Part shown: piece after piece, positions 17,280-25,422 of the stretch
Position numbering within the stretch: position 1 is the first letter of the stretch
How the letters are laid out: each line of letters starts with the position of its first letter
Assembly: GCA_016934265.1 (NCBI GenBank)
Contig: JAFGTF010000051.1
Span: 1-38,561, forward strand
Reading direction: 5' to 3'
Length of the DNA stretch: 38,561 nucleotides
Source of the DNA: Spirochaetota bacterium
Lineage (GTDB): Bacteria; Spirochaetota; B62-G9; DRHN01
The notes under the pieces: generated by a model
Databases searched by the model: none
What the model saw: the letters and a program-made list of their open reading frames with translations, nothing else
What the model was told of the DNA's origin: nothing
Program-made: the position numbers and the translations under genes

Positions 17280-19379
17280 TCAGAAGAGGTTCCATATGAT
17301 TCCGGTAAGGCCCTTGATCATGGGAACGAGTACGAGCGCGATAACGCTCATGAGCTTAATCAGGATGTTGATGGACGGACCTACCGTGTCCTTCATCGGG
17401 TCGCCGACCGTATCGCCAACCACGGCCGCCTTGTGAGCTTGTGAGCCTTTTCCGCCGTAGTTGCCCTCCTCGATATATTTCTTTGCGTTGTCCATTCCGC
17501 CGCCGGAGTTCGCATACTGAATGCCGATGATGATACCTGAAATAATCGCCCCGATGAGAGTGCCGGCCAGGGTGACGGGGCCGAAAAGGATCCCGATAAC
17601 GAGCGGTGTCAGGATGGCGATTGCGCCGGGAAACAGCATGCCTTTTATAGCCCCCTTTGTCGCGATGTCCACGCAGGTCTTCGAATCAGGCTCCCCCTTG
17701 CCTTCCATGATGCCCGGGATCTCCCTGAACTGGCGGCGGACCTCCTCCACCATGGCGAAGGCCTCCTTCTTAACCGCTTCGAACAGAAGCGAAGAGAAGA
17801 GGAACGGCAGCATGCCGCCGATAAGGAGCCCCGAGAGCACCTTTATCGACGAAATCGCGAGCGTCTCGACCGCGAGGTTTGCAGATACGATATATGCGGC
17901 AAGAAGACCGATCGCGGCATATGCAGCCGACCCTATCGCAAACCCCTTTCCGATCGCTGCGGTCGTGTTCCCCACCGAATCGAGATGGTCCGTCACACCT
18001 CGAACCTCGGCCGGAAGGTGGGACATCTCCGCGATACCGCCCGCGTTGTCCGCGATCGGCCCGTAGGAATCGACCGATACGATCATTCCCGTCGTGACAA
18101 GCATCCCGAACGACGCGATGCCGATACCGAGTATCCCCGCGCTCGCCGATGAAACGATAATCGCGAACACTATCGCGATGATCGGAATGAATACGCTCTT
18201 CATTCCGAGGGAGAGTCCGCCGACCACCCCGATCGCCGGGCCCGTTTCGCAGCTCTCTGCGAGACGCCTGACCGGACGGTAGCTGTTGGAGGTGTAGAGC
18301 TCGCTTACAAAGCCTATTATGATACCCGACACGACTCCCGAAACGAGGCTCCAGAAGAGTCCCCACTTGCCGTAGTTTCCGAACGGCGCGCCCATCTTCC
18401 ATATGATCACCGCCGCGAGTATCATCGTGAGAACCGCAGCGACATATGTTCCTCCAAGAAGCGCTCCCTGCGGGTTTTTCCTTGCCGCAACTTTAACGAA
18501 CATCACTCCGAGTATGGATGATACAATGCCCGCCGCGGCAATGGAGAGAATGATCTCTATTATATTCTTCACCTCCTGCAGCTCCTCGGCGGCCAGCATC
18601 ATGGTCCCGAGCGAGACGACGGAGACCGCGAGCACCATGCTCGCTATCATGGATTCTATATAGGATTCGAGCAGGTCGGCGCCGAGTCCGGCGATATCTC
18701 CCACGTTGTCTCCCACATTGTCCGCGATGACGGCCGGGTTTCTCGGGTCGTCTTCCGGGATTCCCGCCTCGACTTTGCCGACGAGGTCAGCCCCCATGTC
18801 GGCTCCCTTTGTGTAGATGCCGCCGCCGGACCTCGCAAAGAGGGCGAAGAGGCTCGCGCCCATCGCATAGGCGTTAATACTTGAGAGCTTCCGGAAAAAA
18901 ACATCCAGGTCGGTTTCCTTAAAAACTCCGAAAGCGAAAAGGAGTATCACCAGGCCTAAGAGCGCGATTCCGACGACCGACAGACCCATTACCGCACCGC
19001 CGGAGATGGCGATATTGAGGGCCCCCTTCATTCCACTTTCCTTTGCCGCATACGTTGTCCGCGCATTGGCCCTTGTGGCAATCGACATCCCGATGAGGCC
19101 GGCGGCCCCCGAGACGATAGCCCCCCATAAAAAGGATACGGCCGACGTATATCCGAAATGCTGTTTCGCAAACAGCATGGCGATGGCGATTACCACCACG
19201 ACGATAGAGATGTAGATGTACTCCCGCCGCAGGAATGTCGACGCCCCTATCTGTATCTGCCGTGCGATCTTCTTCATCACATCCGTTCCCTCCTCCTTCG
19301 AGAGGACGGTACGAATTAAAAGAAGGACGACGATGATTGCTATGACACTTGAAACGAGACCGAGAATAAGCCCACTCAT
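17280..19379 (-). CDS. hppA: Membrane-bound ion-pumping pyrophosphatase
   Basis: 699 residues from ATG 19379, chosen because GGAGGTGATT lies directly upstream; longer frames to 19412 lack support. About 16 membrane helices. It couples pyrophosphate hydrolysis to H+ (or Na+) export. The substrate and Mg-binding region DMGADLVGKVEAGIPEDD and RNPAVIADNVGDNVGD is intact, as is the C-terminal DTVGDPMKDTVGPS. The block GNTTAAIGKGFAIGSAA has Ala then Gly at the two sites that separate K+-dependent from K+-independent enzymes, so K+ dependence is inferred. Pump ion cannot be decided. Single-gene unit with terminator at 17210-17253. Confidence 0.96.
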   Translation of the reverse strand: MSGLILGLVSSVIAIIVVLLLIRTVLSKEEGTDVMKKIARQIQIGASTFLRREYIYISIVVVVIAIAMLFAKQHFGYTSAVSFLWGAIVSGAAGLIGMSIATRANARTTYAAKESGMKGALNIAISGGAVMGLSVVGIALLGLVILLFAFGVFKETDLDVFFRKLSSINAYAMGASLFALFARSGGGIYTKGADMGADLVGKVEAGIPEDDPRNPAVIADNVGDNVGDIAGLGADLLESYIESMIASMVLAVSVVSLGTMMLAAEELQEVKNIIEIILSIAAAGIVSSILGVMFVKVAARKNPQGALLGGTYVAAVLTMILAAVIIWKMGAPFGNYGKWGLFWSLVSGVVSGIIIGFVSELYTSNSYRPVRRLAESCETGPAIGVVGGLSLGMKSVFIPIIAIVFAIIVSSASAGILGIGIASFGMLVTTGMIVSVDSYGPIADNAGGIAEMSHLPAEVRGVTDHLDSVGNTTAAIGKGFAIGSAAYAAIGLLAAYIVSANLAVETLAISSIKVLSGLLIGGMLPFLFSSLLFEAVKKEAFAMVEEVRRQFREIPGIMEGKGEPDSKTCVDIATKGAIKGMLFPGAIAILTPLVIGILFGPVTLAGTLIGAIISGIIIGIQYANSGGGMDNAKKYIEEGNYGGKGSQAHKAAVVGDTVGDPMKDTVGPSINILIKLMSVIALVLVPMIKGLTGIIWNLF

Positions 19380-19455
19380 AATCACCTCCGCAAAGCAGGA
19401 ATGATACTTCACCGGAGCCGGATACAGCCGTACCCTGACTTTTCATAGATACTCC

Positions 19456-19484
19456 AAGCTAATTTTTATTCAGGCGCAAGTCAA
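19456..19484 (-). promoter_or_regulatory. Possible hppA promoter
   Basis: Minus strand TTGACT (complement of 19479-19484) with a 17-nt spacer to TAGCTT (complement of 19456-19461), a poor -10. The -35 is good and the placement fits an ~70-nt leader, but the -10 is weak. Confidence 0.35.
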
Positions 19485-19549
19485 TAAAAAGGTGGGTACA
19501 TCATACCGATCTGCAGGATATGACGGGAATGCGCAGGGCAGGCGGACCG

Positions 19550-20320
19550 TTACCCCCCGGCAGGCGAAGCGGCGAGGGTTCTTCCCGACTCGGTAAGAAA
19601 TCTTTCCCTCTGAGTACTTTTACGCGATTCTTCCAGACGTACAAGCAGCCGGGCGTCGTGCACGATCCTCAGGTTCAGCGAATCGGCCCGGCTCTGCCGG
19701 TTGGCCGACCTCGTGTCGGCCGACATCGTGTCGGTCGACATCGTGTCGGGCGACCTCGTGTCGGGCGACCTCGTGTCGGGCGAGGCGACGATCCCGCATA
19801 TCATATCGATATGCTCCATACGAAGCCCCTCACCGAGCAGGATTTTTCTCACCGCACCCGCACCGGCGCCGTCTCGGCGTGCTGCACGGCCTATATCGAA
19901 CAGCACCACGGCGGGGATCGCGATATGGGGCTCGCCTCCCTCCAGGGCTATGATCTTTTCAGCGAACCGGACCGCCCGTACCGTGCGGGAGACCGTTTTC
20001 GTCACCGACTCCCCGTCGATAGGTTCTTTTCCGTGCCGCCTGAGATGATCTTCCAGGGCTTCGAGAAGCCTCTTTTTCAGAGAGCCGATCCTGCGCGCCA
20101 TATACTGCGCGTACAGGGTTTCACCGATGCATTCCTTCGCACGGTCGCACCACTCTATACAGTTGAAAACCCCATTCTTCGTCACTGTAAAACCGCAGCC
20201 GGGGCAGGTTCTGTAAAACTCATCGGTCCAGATCTCCACCTCGTATCCGCATGAGGGGCATCTGAATAATTCCGGCTCCGGCTGCCTTGCGAGTTTTGCG
20301 CCGGGACATTTCATGTCCAT
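19550..20320 (-). CDS. Zinc-ribbon HD-domain-like protein with lost metal ligands
   Basis: 256 residues. The N-terminus is a zinc ribbon (CPSCGYEVEI and CPGCGF), then a CxxxC..C cluster (FNCIEWCDRAKECIGE), as in a family of HD phosphohydrolases from anaerobes. In that family the helical part carries H...HD...HH...D. Here these places read R (VSRTVRAVRFAEKI), FD (VVLFDIGR), a run of PDTRS-type repeats where the HH would be, and R (HDARLLVRLEE). Only the middle Asp survives, so the protein is probably not an active hydrolase. It is downstream of the ferredoxin-like gene (118-bp gap). Ribosome site GGAGGAG is 13 nt from the ATG, farther than usual. Confidence 0.75.
   Translation of the reverse strand: MDMKCPGAKLARQPEPELFRCPSCGYEVEIWTDEFYRTCPGCGFTVTKNGVFNCIEWCDRAKECIGETLYAQYMARRIGSLKKRLLEALEDHLRRHGKEPIDGESVTKTVSRTVRAVRFAEKIIALEGGEPHIAIPAVVLFDIGRAARRDGAGAGAVRKILLGEGLRMEHIDMICGIVASPDTRSPDTRSPDTMSTDTMSADTRSANRQSRADSLNLRIVHDARLLVRLEESRKSTQRERFLTESGRTLAASPAGG
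19706..19780 (-). repeat. 15-bp in-frame tandem repeat, 5 copies
   Basis: Five 15-bp units, plus-strand form CGACCTCGTGTCGGG or CGACATCGTGTCGGG, at 19706, 19721, 19736, 19751 and 19766. On the coding strand they give [P/T/A]DT[R/M]S five times. Each unit has a palindrome: CGAC/GTCG, extended to CGACA-TCG-TGTCG in the ATG-type units. The units differ at the same two positions. Confidence 0.92.
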
Positions 20321-20438
20321 GATTGCTCTTTTACTCCTCCATAATAAAGGTATCTCAAAGCATCTCGTCTGTTAAGTGAAATTAGAAGCCATCGTCTTGT
20401 TCTGCTTCTTAATATTCTCCCTCAATATAATCACGGAA

Positions 20439-21347
20439 TCATACCGCCTCTTTTTTACTCCCGGGCCGTAACCACTCATCCTTCATAATCCGGCCCTTCA
20501 CGCTTACCACCACATGCCTGATCGGCACCAATCGCTTCGCCTGTGCCTGCGCCTCCCGCGCGAGCACGAGGAGGCCGGTGCAGCACGGCACTTCCATGGT
20601 TATCACCGTAAGGGAGGTTATCCTCGCGTATTCGATGAGCGCCGTATGCTTCTCGAGATATATCTCCCTTCCCGAATCGAGCTTCGGACATGCAATCGCC
20701 ATGGCCGTTTTATTGAGAAACCGCTCGTGGAAATCCCTCATCGCATAGGCCGCACAATCAGCGGCGAGGATCAGATCCTTTCCCCTGAAGACCGGCATCA
20801 TCGGGGAGACGAGGTGAAGCTGAACCGGAAAGTTACAAAGACCAGGCTCATTTCCCCACTCCTGCACCCGGGTCGCCGTATCACCGTCACTCGATACGTT
20901 CCCCGCGGCAGGACACCCCCTCATCGACACATCGCCCGATGACATATCGCCCGATGACATATCGCCCGATGACATATCGCCCGATTCCTTCCCATCCAAT
21001 GTGACACGGATACCCCGTTTCAGCAAATATCGCACGGCCTGTGAAAGATACTCCTTCTCCCCATGCCGTTGCAGGTGCAAAAGGTGCGCTCGTATCGTGT
21101 TTTCCCCCTGCGGTAGGATCTTCTCCATTACCAGGTTCTCGTCATACGCCCCGGCCTCCCGCACTTCTATCGAAATCGCACCCTCGGGACAGTGACCCAG
21201 GCAAGCTCCGAGACCGTCGCAGAAGAGATCCGATACCAGCCGTGCCTTGTTGTCGATAATCTGAATGGCGCCCTCGGGACAGCCGGGAATACACGCGCCG
21301 CATCCCGTGCACTTTTTTTCATCTATAATTATGATATTTCTTTTCAT
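20439..21347 (-). CDS. Two-cluster [4Fe-4S] ferredoxin-like protein with a conserved C-terminal domain
   Basis: 302 residues. Two 4Fe-4S motifs: CTGCGACIPGCPEG (residues 13-26) and CDGLGACLGHCPEG. The C-terminal part (WGNEPGLCNFPVQLHLVSP, ADCAAYAMRDFHERFL, AIACPKLDSGREIYLEK, TVITMEVPCC) is a conserved domain of a family of ferredoxin-like proteins from anaerobes; it probably carries electrons or a further cluster, role unknown. The linker between the halves holds a four-fold SSGDM repeat that I do not expect from the family. Divergent from the FNR-type regulator gene, with a promoter at 21395-21422 and the TTGAT site just upstream. Ribosome site AGGGG 7 nt before ATG. Confidence 0.88.
   Translation of the reverse strand: MKRNIIIIDEKKCTGCGACIPGCPEGAIQIIDNKARLVSDLFCDGLGACLGHCPEGAISIEVREAGAYDENLVMEKILPQGENTIRAHLLHLQRHGEKEYLSQAVRYLLKRGIRVTLDGKESGDMSSGDMSSGDMSSGDVSMRGCPAAGNVSSDGDTATRVQEWGNEPGLCNFPVQLHLVSPMMPVFRGKDLILAADCAAYAMRDFHERFLNKTAMAIACPKLDSGREIYLEKHTALIEYARITSLTVITMEVPCCTGLLVLAREAQAQAKRLVPIRHVVVSVKGRIMKDEWLRPGSKKEAV
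20926..20985 (-). repeat. 15-bp in-frame tandem repeat, 4 copies
   Basis: Four units, plus-strand GACATATCGCCCGAT (the first has C for T), at 20926, 20941, 20956 and 20971. On the coding strand they give SSGDM repeats. Each unit contains the palindrome ATCG-CC-CGAT. The last three units are identical, which suggests recent duplication. Confidence 0.93.
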
Positions 21348-21394
21348 CAGTATCCCCTCTTGTTCTATCTCAACCGGCTTTCTTTCCTATCCTC

Positions 21395-21422
21395 GTTATA
21401 CAATCTGGTGCATACTTCACAA
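21395..21422 (-). promoter_or_regulatory. Promoter of the ferredoxin-like gene
   Basis: Minus strand TTGTGA (complement of 21417-21422), 16-nt spacer, TATAAC (complement of 21395-21400). Predicted start near 21388, about 40 nt before the ATG. Confidence 0.55.
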
Positions 21423-21429
21423 TAAATCC

Positions 21430-21443
21430 TTGATCTTCGTCAA
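21430..21443. promoter_or_regulatory. FNR-type operator
   Basis: Plus strand TTGAT-CTTC-GTCAA, one base from the FNR consensus TTGAT-N4-ATCAA. It lies directly upstream of the -35 of the ferredoxin-like gene and about 22 bp before the regulator ATG, so it could activate the former and repress the latter. Confidence 0.6.
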
Positions 21444-21465
21444 GAAACCGCACTAAAGTATATTG

Positions 21466-22125
21466 ATGGACTTCAGTACTATCTTACGGTTGTCGGAATT
21501 CTTCAAGGAGCTCTCGGAGCCTTCCCTCAAGACGCTTGCCGGCATATGCATTCCGAAAGAGATCGACAAGAAGGGAATCCTATTCAGCGAAGGCGCGGAG
21601 GGATATGCGGTTTATCTCCTTATCTGCGGTACGGTACAGCTTTACAAAACTTCTCATGCCGGACGTGAGACGGTCATAAAGGTGATCGAACCAGGGGAGA
21701 TATTCGGGGAGGTCATTCTCTTCGAACAAAAGCGATACCCCGTGAGCGCCAGATCACTCGTGAAAAGCACCGTTCTTCTCATGCCGAGGATTCAGATCCA
21801 CTGTCTTCTGCAGAATGAGGCCTTCAGGAACGACTTCATGCGCATGATTATGGCAAAACAGCGCTATCTCACCGAGCGAATCCAGTACCTCACCGTCTTC
21901 GATCTCGAGGAACGGTTCTATCGGTTTATCTCTTCTCAGTACGGAGAAAAAGATGAGTACACCCTCCCCATATCGAAAAAAGACCTCGCCGCGAGCATCG
22001 GGGCCCTGCCGGAAACCCTCTCGAGACTTCTCACCCGTCTCGAAAAAGAGGGGAAACTGACGGTGGATGGAAACCGGATTCGGATGGAAGAACATTTCTG
22101 GGACAAGCGGGAACCAGACCGGTGA
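21466..22125 (+). CDS. Crp/Fnr-family transcription regulator
   Basis: 219 residues from ATG 21466 (a TTG lies just before). The cyclic-nucleotide-binding-type beta barrel spans about 10-120 (GILFSEGAEGYAVYLLICGTVQL, then EPGEIFGEVILFE), then a dimer helix and a winged helix near the end: PISKKDLAASIGALPETLSRLL. The recognition helix has ExxSR, the FNR pattern for TTGAT half-sites. The four-Cys cluster of oxygen-sensing FNR is absent, so the signal is unknown. No clear ribosome site. It is divergent from the ferredoxin-like gene, its likely target. Confidence 0.93.
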   Translation: MDFSTILRLSEFFKELSEPSLKTLAGICIPKEIDKKGILFSEGAEGYAVYLLICGTVQLYKTSHAGRETVIKVIEPGEIFGEVILFEQKRYPVSARSLVKSTVLLMPRIQIHCLLQNEAFRNDFMRMIMAKQRYLTERIQYLTVFDLEERFYRFISSQYGEKDEYTLPISKKDLAASIGALPETLSRLLTRLEKEGKLTVDGNRIRMEEHFWDKREPDR

Positions 22126-22158
22126 TTCGGGCCACGGTTCTTAGCGGCGAATATACAC

Positions 22159-22524
22159 TTACCCGAGCATATCGTATTTCCTGTTGCTTCCCCGGCTCTT
22201 TTCGACCGGATACTTCCTGCCGTTTTCCGTAAGCTTTCGGTCGAACGCGCGGGAGAGATCGAGGTCCACGCTGTCCGCCAGGAACAGGAGGTAGATGAAC
22301 ACGTCCGCGATCTCCTCGCCGAGCCTTTTTATTCCCTCCTTCGAGCGGACAAACCGCTCTACCTCCTCTTTCGACTTCCATAAAAAGAGCTCCTGAATCT
22401 CGCCCGCTTCGATCGACAGCGCAGCGGCGAGGTTCTTCGGATCGTGGAATTGTTTCCAGTTCCGCTCGTCTCTGAACTCGATCGCCCTCTTCATCAGTTG
22501 ACGTACCGTCGTTTTTTCGTCCAT
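22159..22524 (-). CDS. MazG-like nucleotide pyrophosphohydrolase
   Basis: 121 residues, the length of the single-domain MazG/RS21-C6 type. The metal-binding pattern ExxE(x)nExxD is visible as EAGEIQEL and EEIADVFIYLLFLADS, with a nearby NLAAALSIE. Such enzymes remove pyrophosphate from non-canonical or damaged NTPs. Ribosome site AGGAG 5 nt before ATG. It is convergent with the regulator gene. Confidence 0.9.
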   Translation of the reverse strand: MDEKTTVRQLMKRAIEFRDERNWKQFHDPKNLAAALSIEAGEIQELFLWKSKEEVERFVRSKEGIKRLGEEIADVFIYLLFLADSVDLDLSRAFDRKLTENGRKYPVEKSRGSNRKYDMLG

Positions 22525-22790
22525 GCCCGCTCCTCGTGCTGCGACGTGCCCGCCGTTTTCTACAATTCACCGAAAGGGAAATAGTATACACGGAAGCAGG
22601 ACTCGATACGTTCCCGCTTCCGGGGTTTGATGCTGTATAGAAAGGTCGTTGCCTTCCGGATTTTCGCCTGTACCGCTATTCGGTGTATGTATTACAGGAC
22701 GGCAAGTACACTCATGGGCCATCCGGTGCAATCGCGGAGAGCGTTCCGTCCCGCGTTAAAAGCACCCTGCACCCGGAAAAAAGTATCCGG

Positions 22791-24089
22791 TCACAGGCGG
22801 AGTCCACCCCCTCCCCCCGTTTGCTTCAAATACGGTATCGTCTGCGGCCCCTCGGGAACCACGCATATCCGTGCGTCCGGTCCGTACCGATCGAGTAGCG
22901 CGCCGACAGTGTCCTCGATACGGTCGCTTTTTTCAAGCAGCATGGATTCGATCTGCCGCCTCGAGAGATTTTTGCTGTAGACAAAGATATCGGCAAAAAG
23001 CTGTATCCTCGCCTGTATCTGGGCCTGCCACGCGTCCTGCGCGGAGAAACCCGGACTTCGGACCGTTTCGAGCAGCGAAGCGGGGTCCTTCGAAGAACTG
23101 AGCAGTCTTCCATACTCCCCGTGGGAAGGTATCCCGTCCCAGCAGTCCGCGGCGATGACGATCGCCCCGCCATTGCGTACGATCCGCGATGCGGCGCTCA
23201 TGCCCTTGACCGCCTGATACAGGTTGAGATCCAGCGGGTATCCGGCGTTCGAGATGATCACGATATCGAACGGCTTATCTACCCCCACCATCGACGTCTC
23301 CTTTACGAACGCGCACCCCGAGCGGTGTGCGCCGTCGATGTCTCCTGCAAACACCGCGGTGATCTGCTTCTTTCCGTTCAGCGTCACGTTAAGCAGAAAG
23401 GTCCCCGAGACGTTCGCACACGCCTCGCGTATCTCCTCCCAGAGGGGGTTGCCGCGGGTGACACCCCAGGTCGAGTCCGGATGATCTATCTGCTTGGCGC
23501 AGTGATTTTTCATCACAGTCGAAAGACCCGCCATACCGGGCACAACCGCCTTAGGCCCGCCCGAAAACCCGGCGAAGAAGTGGGGCTCTATGAAACCGGT
23601 GAGCACCTTCTTGTCGCACTCGAAGAACCGTTTGTTTATTAGCACCTCCGTACCGCGCGACGTCCTGCCCACGGATACCTGGGTGGAGACGTCGAACGCG
23701 TCGTTCTGCACGATTTCGTATCCGAAAGCAATATCCTCTCCTAGGATAGATCGAAGCTCCTCGTCCGTGTTCTTCCGGTGCGTACCGAGTGCGACGAAGA
23801 AGGTAATCTGCGACCTTTTGACATGCGAGAGCGTTTCGAGTAGGACGGGAAGGATGAACCGGTACGGTGTCGCGCGGGTGATATCATTGACCACGATACC
23901 CACCCTGTCGGCGGGCTTCACGAACCCGGCGAGCGGCGGTGCCCCGATCGGATTCTCCAGCGCACGCCGCACCTCGCCGCCAGGGTCTCTTTTCTCCTCC
24001 TGGTACGAGGGCCGTATCACCCGGACCTCGCGATCGTCGGGTAGCTCTACGGAAAGCCCGCTTTTGCCGTAATCGAGCACGACTCGCAT
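22791..24089 (-). CDS. larA: LarA-family nickel-pincer lactate racemase
   Basis: 432 residues, DUF2088/LarA family. The cofactor and catalytic residues of L. plantarum LarA (His108, His174, Lys184, His200) match His104 in GTHRKN, His170 and Lys180 in EPHFFAGFSGGPKAVVPG, and His196 in KNHCAK, with identical spacing (66, 10, 16). This supports binding of a nickel-pincer nucleotide, though family members act on several 2-hydroxy acids. The maturation genes larB/C/E are not in this window. The end is glycine-rich (KQTGGGGGLRL) from G-rich tracts. It follows the iron alcohol dehydrogenase by 70 bp. Its ribosome site is weak. Confidence 0.88.
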   Translation of the reverse strand: MRVVLDYGKSGLSVELPDDREVRVIRPSYQEEKRDPGGEVRRALENPIGAPPLAGFVKPADRVGIVVNDITRATPYRFILPVLLETLSHVKRSQITFFVALGTHRKNTDEELRSILGEDIAFGYEIVQNDAFDVSTQVSVGRTSRGTEVLINKRFFECDKKVLTGFIEPHFFAGFSGGPKAVVPGMAGLSTVMKNHCAKQIDHPDSTWGVTRGNPLWEEIREACANVSGTFLLNVTLNGKKQITAVFAGDIDGAHRSGCAFVKETSMVGVDKPFDIVIISNAGYPLDLNLYQAVKGMSAASRIVRNGGAIVIAADCWDGIPSHGEYGRLLSSSKDPASLLETVRSPGFSAQDAWQAQIQARIQLFADIFVYSKNLSRRQIESMLLEKSDRIEDTVGALLDRYGPDARICVVPEGPQTIPYLKQTGGGGGLRL

Positions 24090-24159
24090 CGGACAAATCC
24101 AGTTGCAGCGTTTTCGAAGTCCGTCTTCCTTTAAAACCCTTCAATCCACGAAACGGTTG

Positions 24160-25422
24160 CTACACGTTTTTGATGAGCGAAAGATCTCCCGACTTCGCGG
24201 CCCGTAGTATCGGCCCCATGAATTCGTCGACCGTTTCTGCGGCCAGGGAGACAGGCATGTTCTCGAGCTTCATCCTAAGCTGCGGGAGCTTCGCCGCCTC
24301 AAGCGCCCGTTCTATATGCGCATCGGAAAACCCCTCCACTTCACCAAGAGTCGACGGGAAACCGATGGACTGCTCGAAGCGTATCATCGCCTCGGCGACC
24401 GCCATCCCCAGGTCACGCCCGTGAAGCCGGTCGAATTTCGCTTCCATATAACCGCCCTTTTCATAGATCTTGCCCACCAGCCTGAGCGGCTCTTCGATAT
24501 TGGGCGCGAAGAACACCGTATAGTAAGGATTCATTATGGCGCACGCTCTCCCGTGGCTCAAGACGTCGACGAGCGAAAAGCTTGTAAGGTGCCCTCCGTT
24601 CGTACCGCCGATCATGATGGCGTATGCCCCGAGGTCCGTGGCGAGCCCGAGCGCCTCCCTCCCTTCCGGATAATCGGGACGTTTCAGGACCGCGGGTAGA
24701 TACCGGACGATGAGGGAGATGCATTCCGAGGCCACCTCCGTCATCTTATCGTAAAACGGTCTGCCCACCGCCCCGTAGAGGACCTCCAGAGAATGCGCGA
24801 TACCGTCTAAAGCCCCGTCCGCGGTGAGTACCGGGGGCGCATCGAACGTAACACGGTAGTCGAACACCGGGTAGCGCGGAACGAGGGCTTCGTCGACTAT
24901 CAATTTCTTTTGGCCCGTTTCTCTGTTGGTTATGTTCGAGTACTTCGTCAGGTGTGCGCCGGAGCTCGCCGCCGTCTGGACCGCGACATGAGGCAGGATC
25001 CTGCCGCCGCTTTTTTCGAGCGCACAGGTGACAAGCCCGGTACCGAAATATTCCTCTATGTCTCCTCCGAGCACGACAAGCGCGATGGCGGCCTTAGCCG
25101 CATCGATCGTGCTCCCCCCTCCGAAACTGATGACCATGTCCGGCCCGGCTTTTTCTATCTCCCTTCTGATACGGCTGACGTCCTCTCGCGGTGCATTGGG
25201 AGAGGCCCCCTTGATTTCGTCGAGGAGAGAGACCCCGGCATCAGACACCGAATCCCGGATTGTTCGGAGAAACGCGTCGGCTCCTCGAAACCCCGGCCTG
25301 AGGAGTACCGCCCGAGAACCCGCACGCGCTGCCGTTTTTCCCACCTCCGACAGCACGTCCATACCGTGAAGATATCCGTCCTTTTTGAACTCGCGCAGAA
25401 GCTCGTTTGCTCTTTCAAACAT
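24160..25422 (-). CDS. Iron-containing alcohol dehydrogenase
   Basis: 420 residues, group III Fe-ADH. NAD(P)-binding GGGSTIDAAKA near residue 100 and metal ligands Asp and His in DGALDGIAHSLE and in GGHLTSFSLVDVLSHGRACAIMNPYY. These enzymes oxidise alcohols or reduce aldehydes, such as lactaldehyde, propanediol or 1,3-propanediol. The substrate is not fixed by the motifs. Next to LarA, a role in lactate or 2-hydroxy-acid metabolism is plausible but inferred. Ribosome site AGAGGGG 7 nt before ATG. Confidence 0.92.
   Translation of the reverse strand: MFERANELLREFKKDGYLHGMDVLSEVGKTAARAGSRAVLLRPGFRGADAFLRTIRDSVSDAGVSLLDEIKGASPNAPREDVSRIRREIEKAGPDMVISFGGGSTIDAAKAAIALVVLGGDIEEYFGTGLVTCALEKSGGRILPHVAVQTAASSGAHLTKYSNITNRETGQKKLIVDEALVPRYPVFDYRVTFDAPPVLTADGALDGIAHSLEVLYGAVGRPFYDKMTEVASECISLIVRYLPAVLKRPDYPEGREALGLATDLGAYAIMIGGTNGGHLTSFSLVDVLSHGRACAIMNPYYTVFFAPNIEEPLRLVGKIYEKGGYMEAKFDRLHGRDLGMAVAEAMIRFEQSIGFPSTLGEVEGFSDAHIERALEAAKLPQLRMKLENMPVSLAAETVDEFMGPILRAAKSGDLSLIKNV

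Noticed and set aside
19706-20985. CRISPR array
   Set aside because: The repeats are contiguous 15-bp units in coding frames with no spacers; the same applies to the 19-bp array at the right edge.
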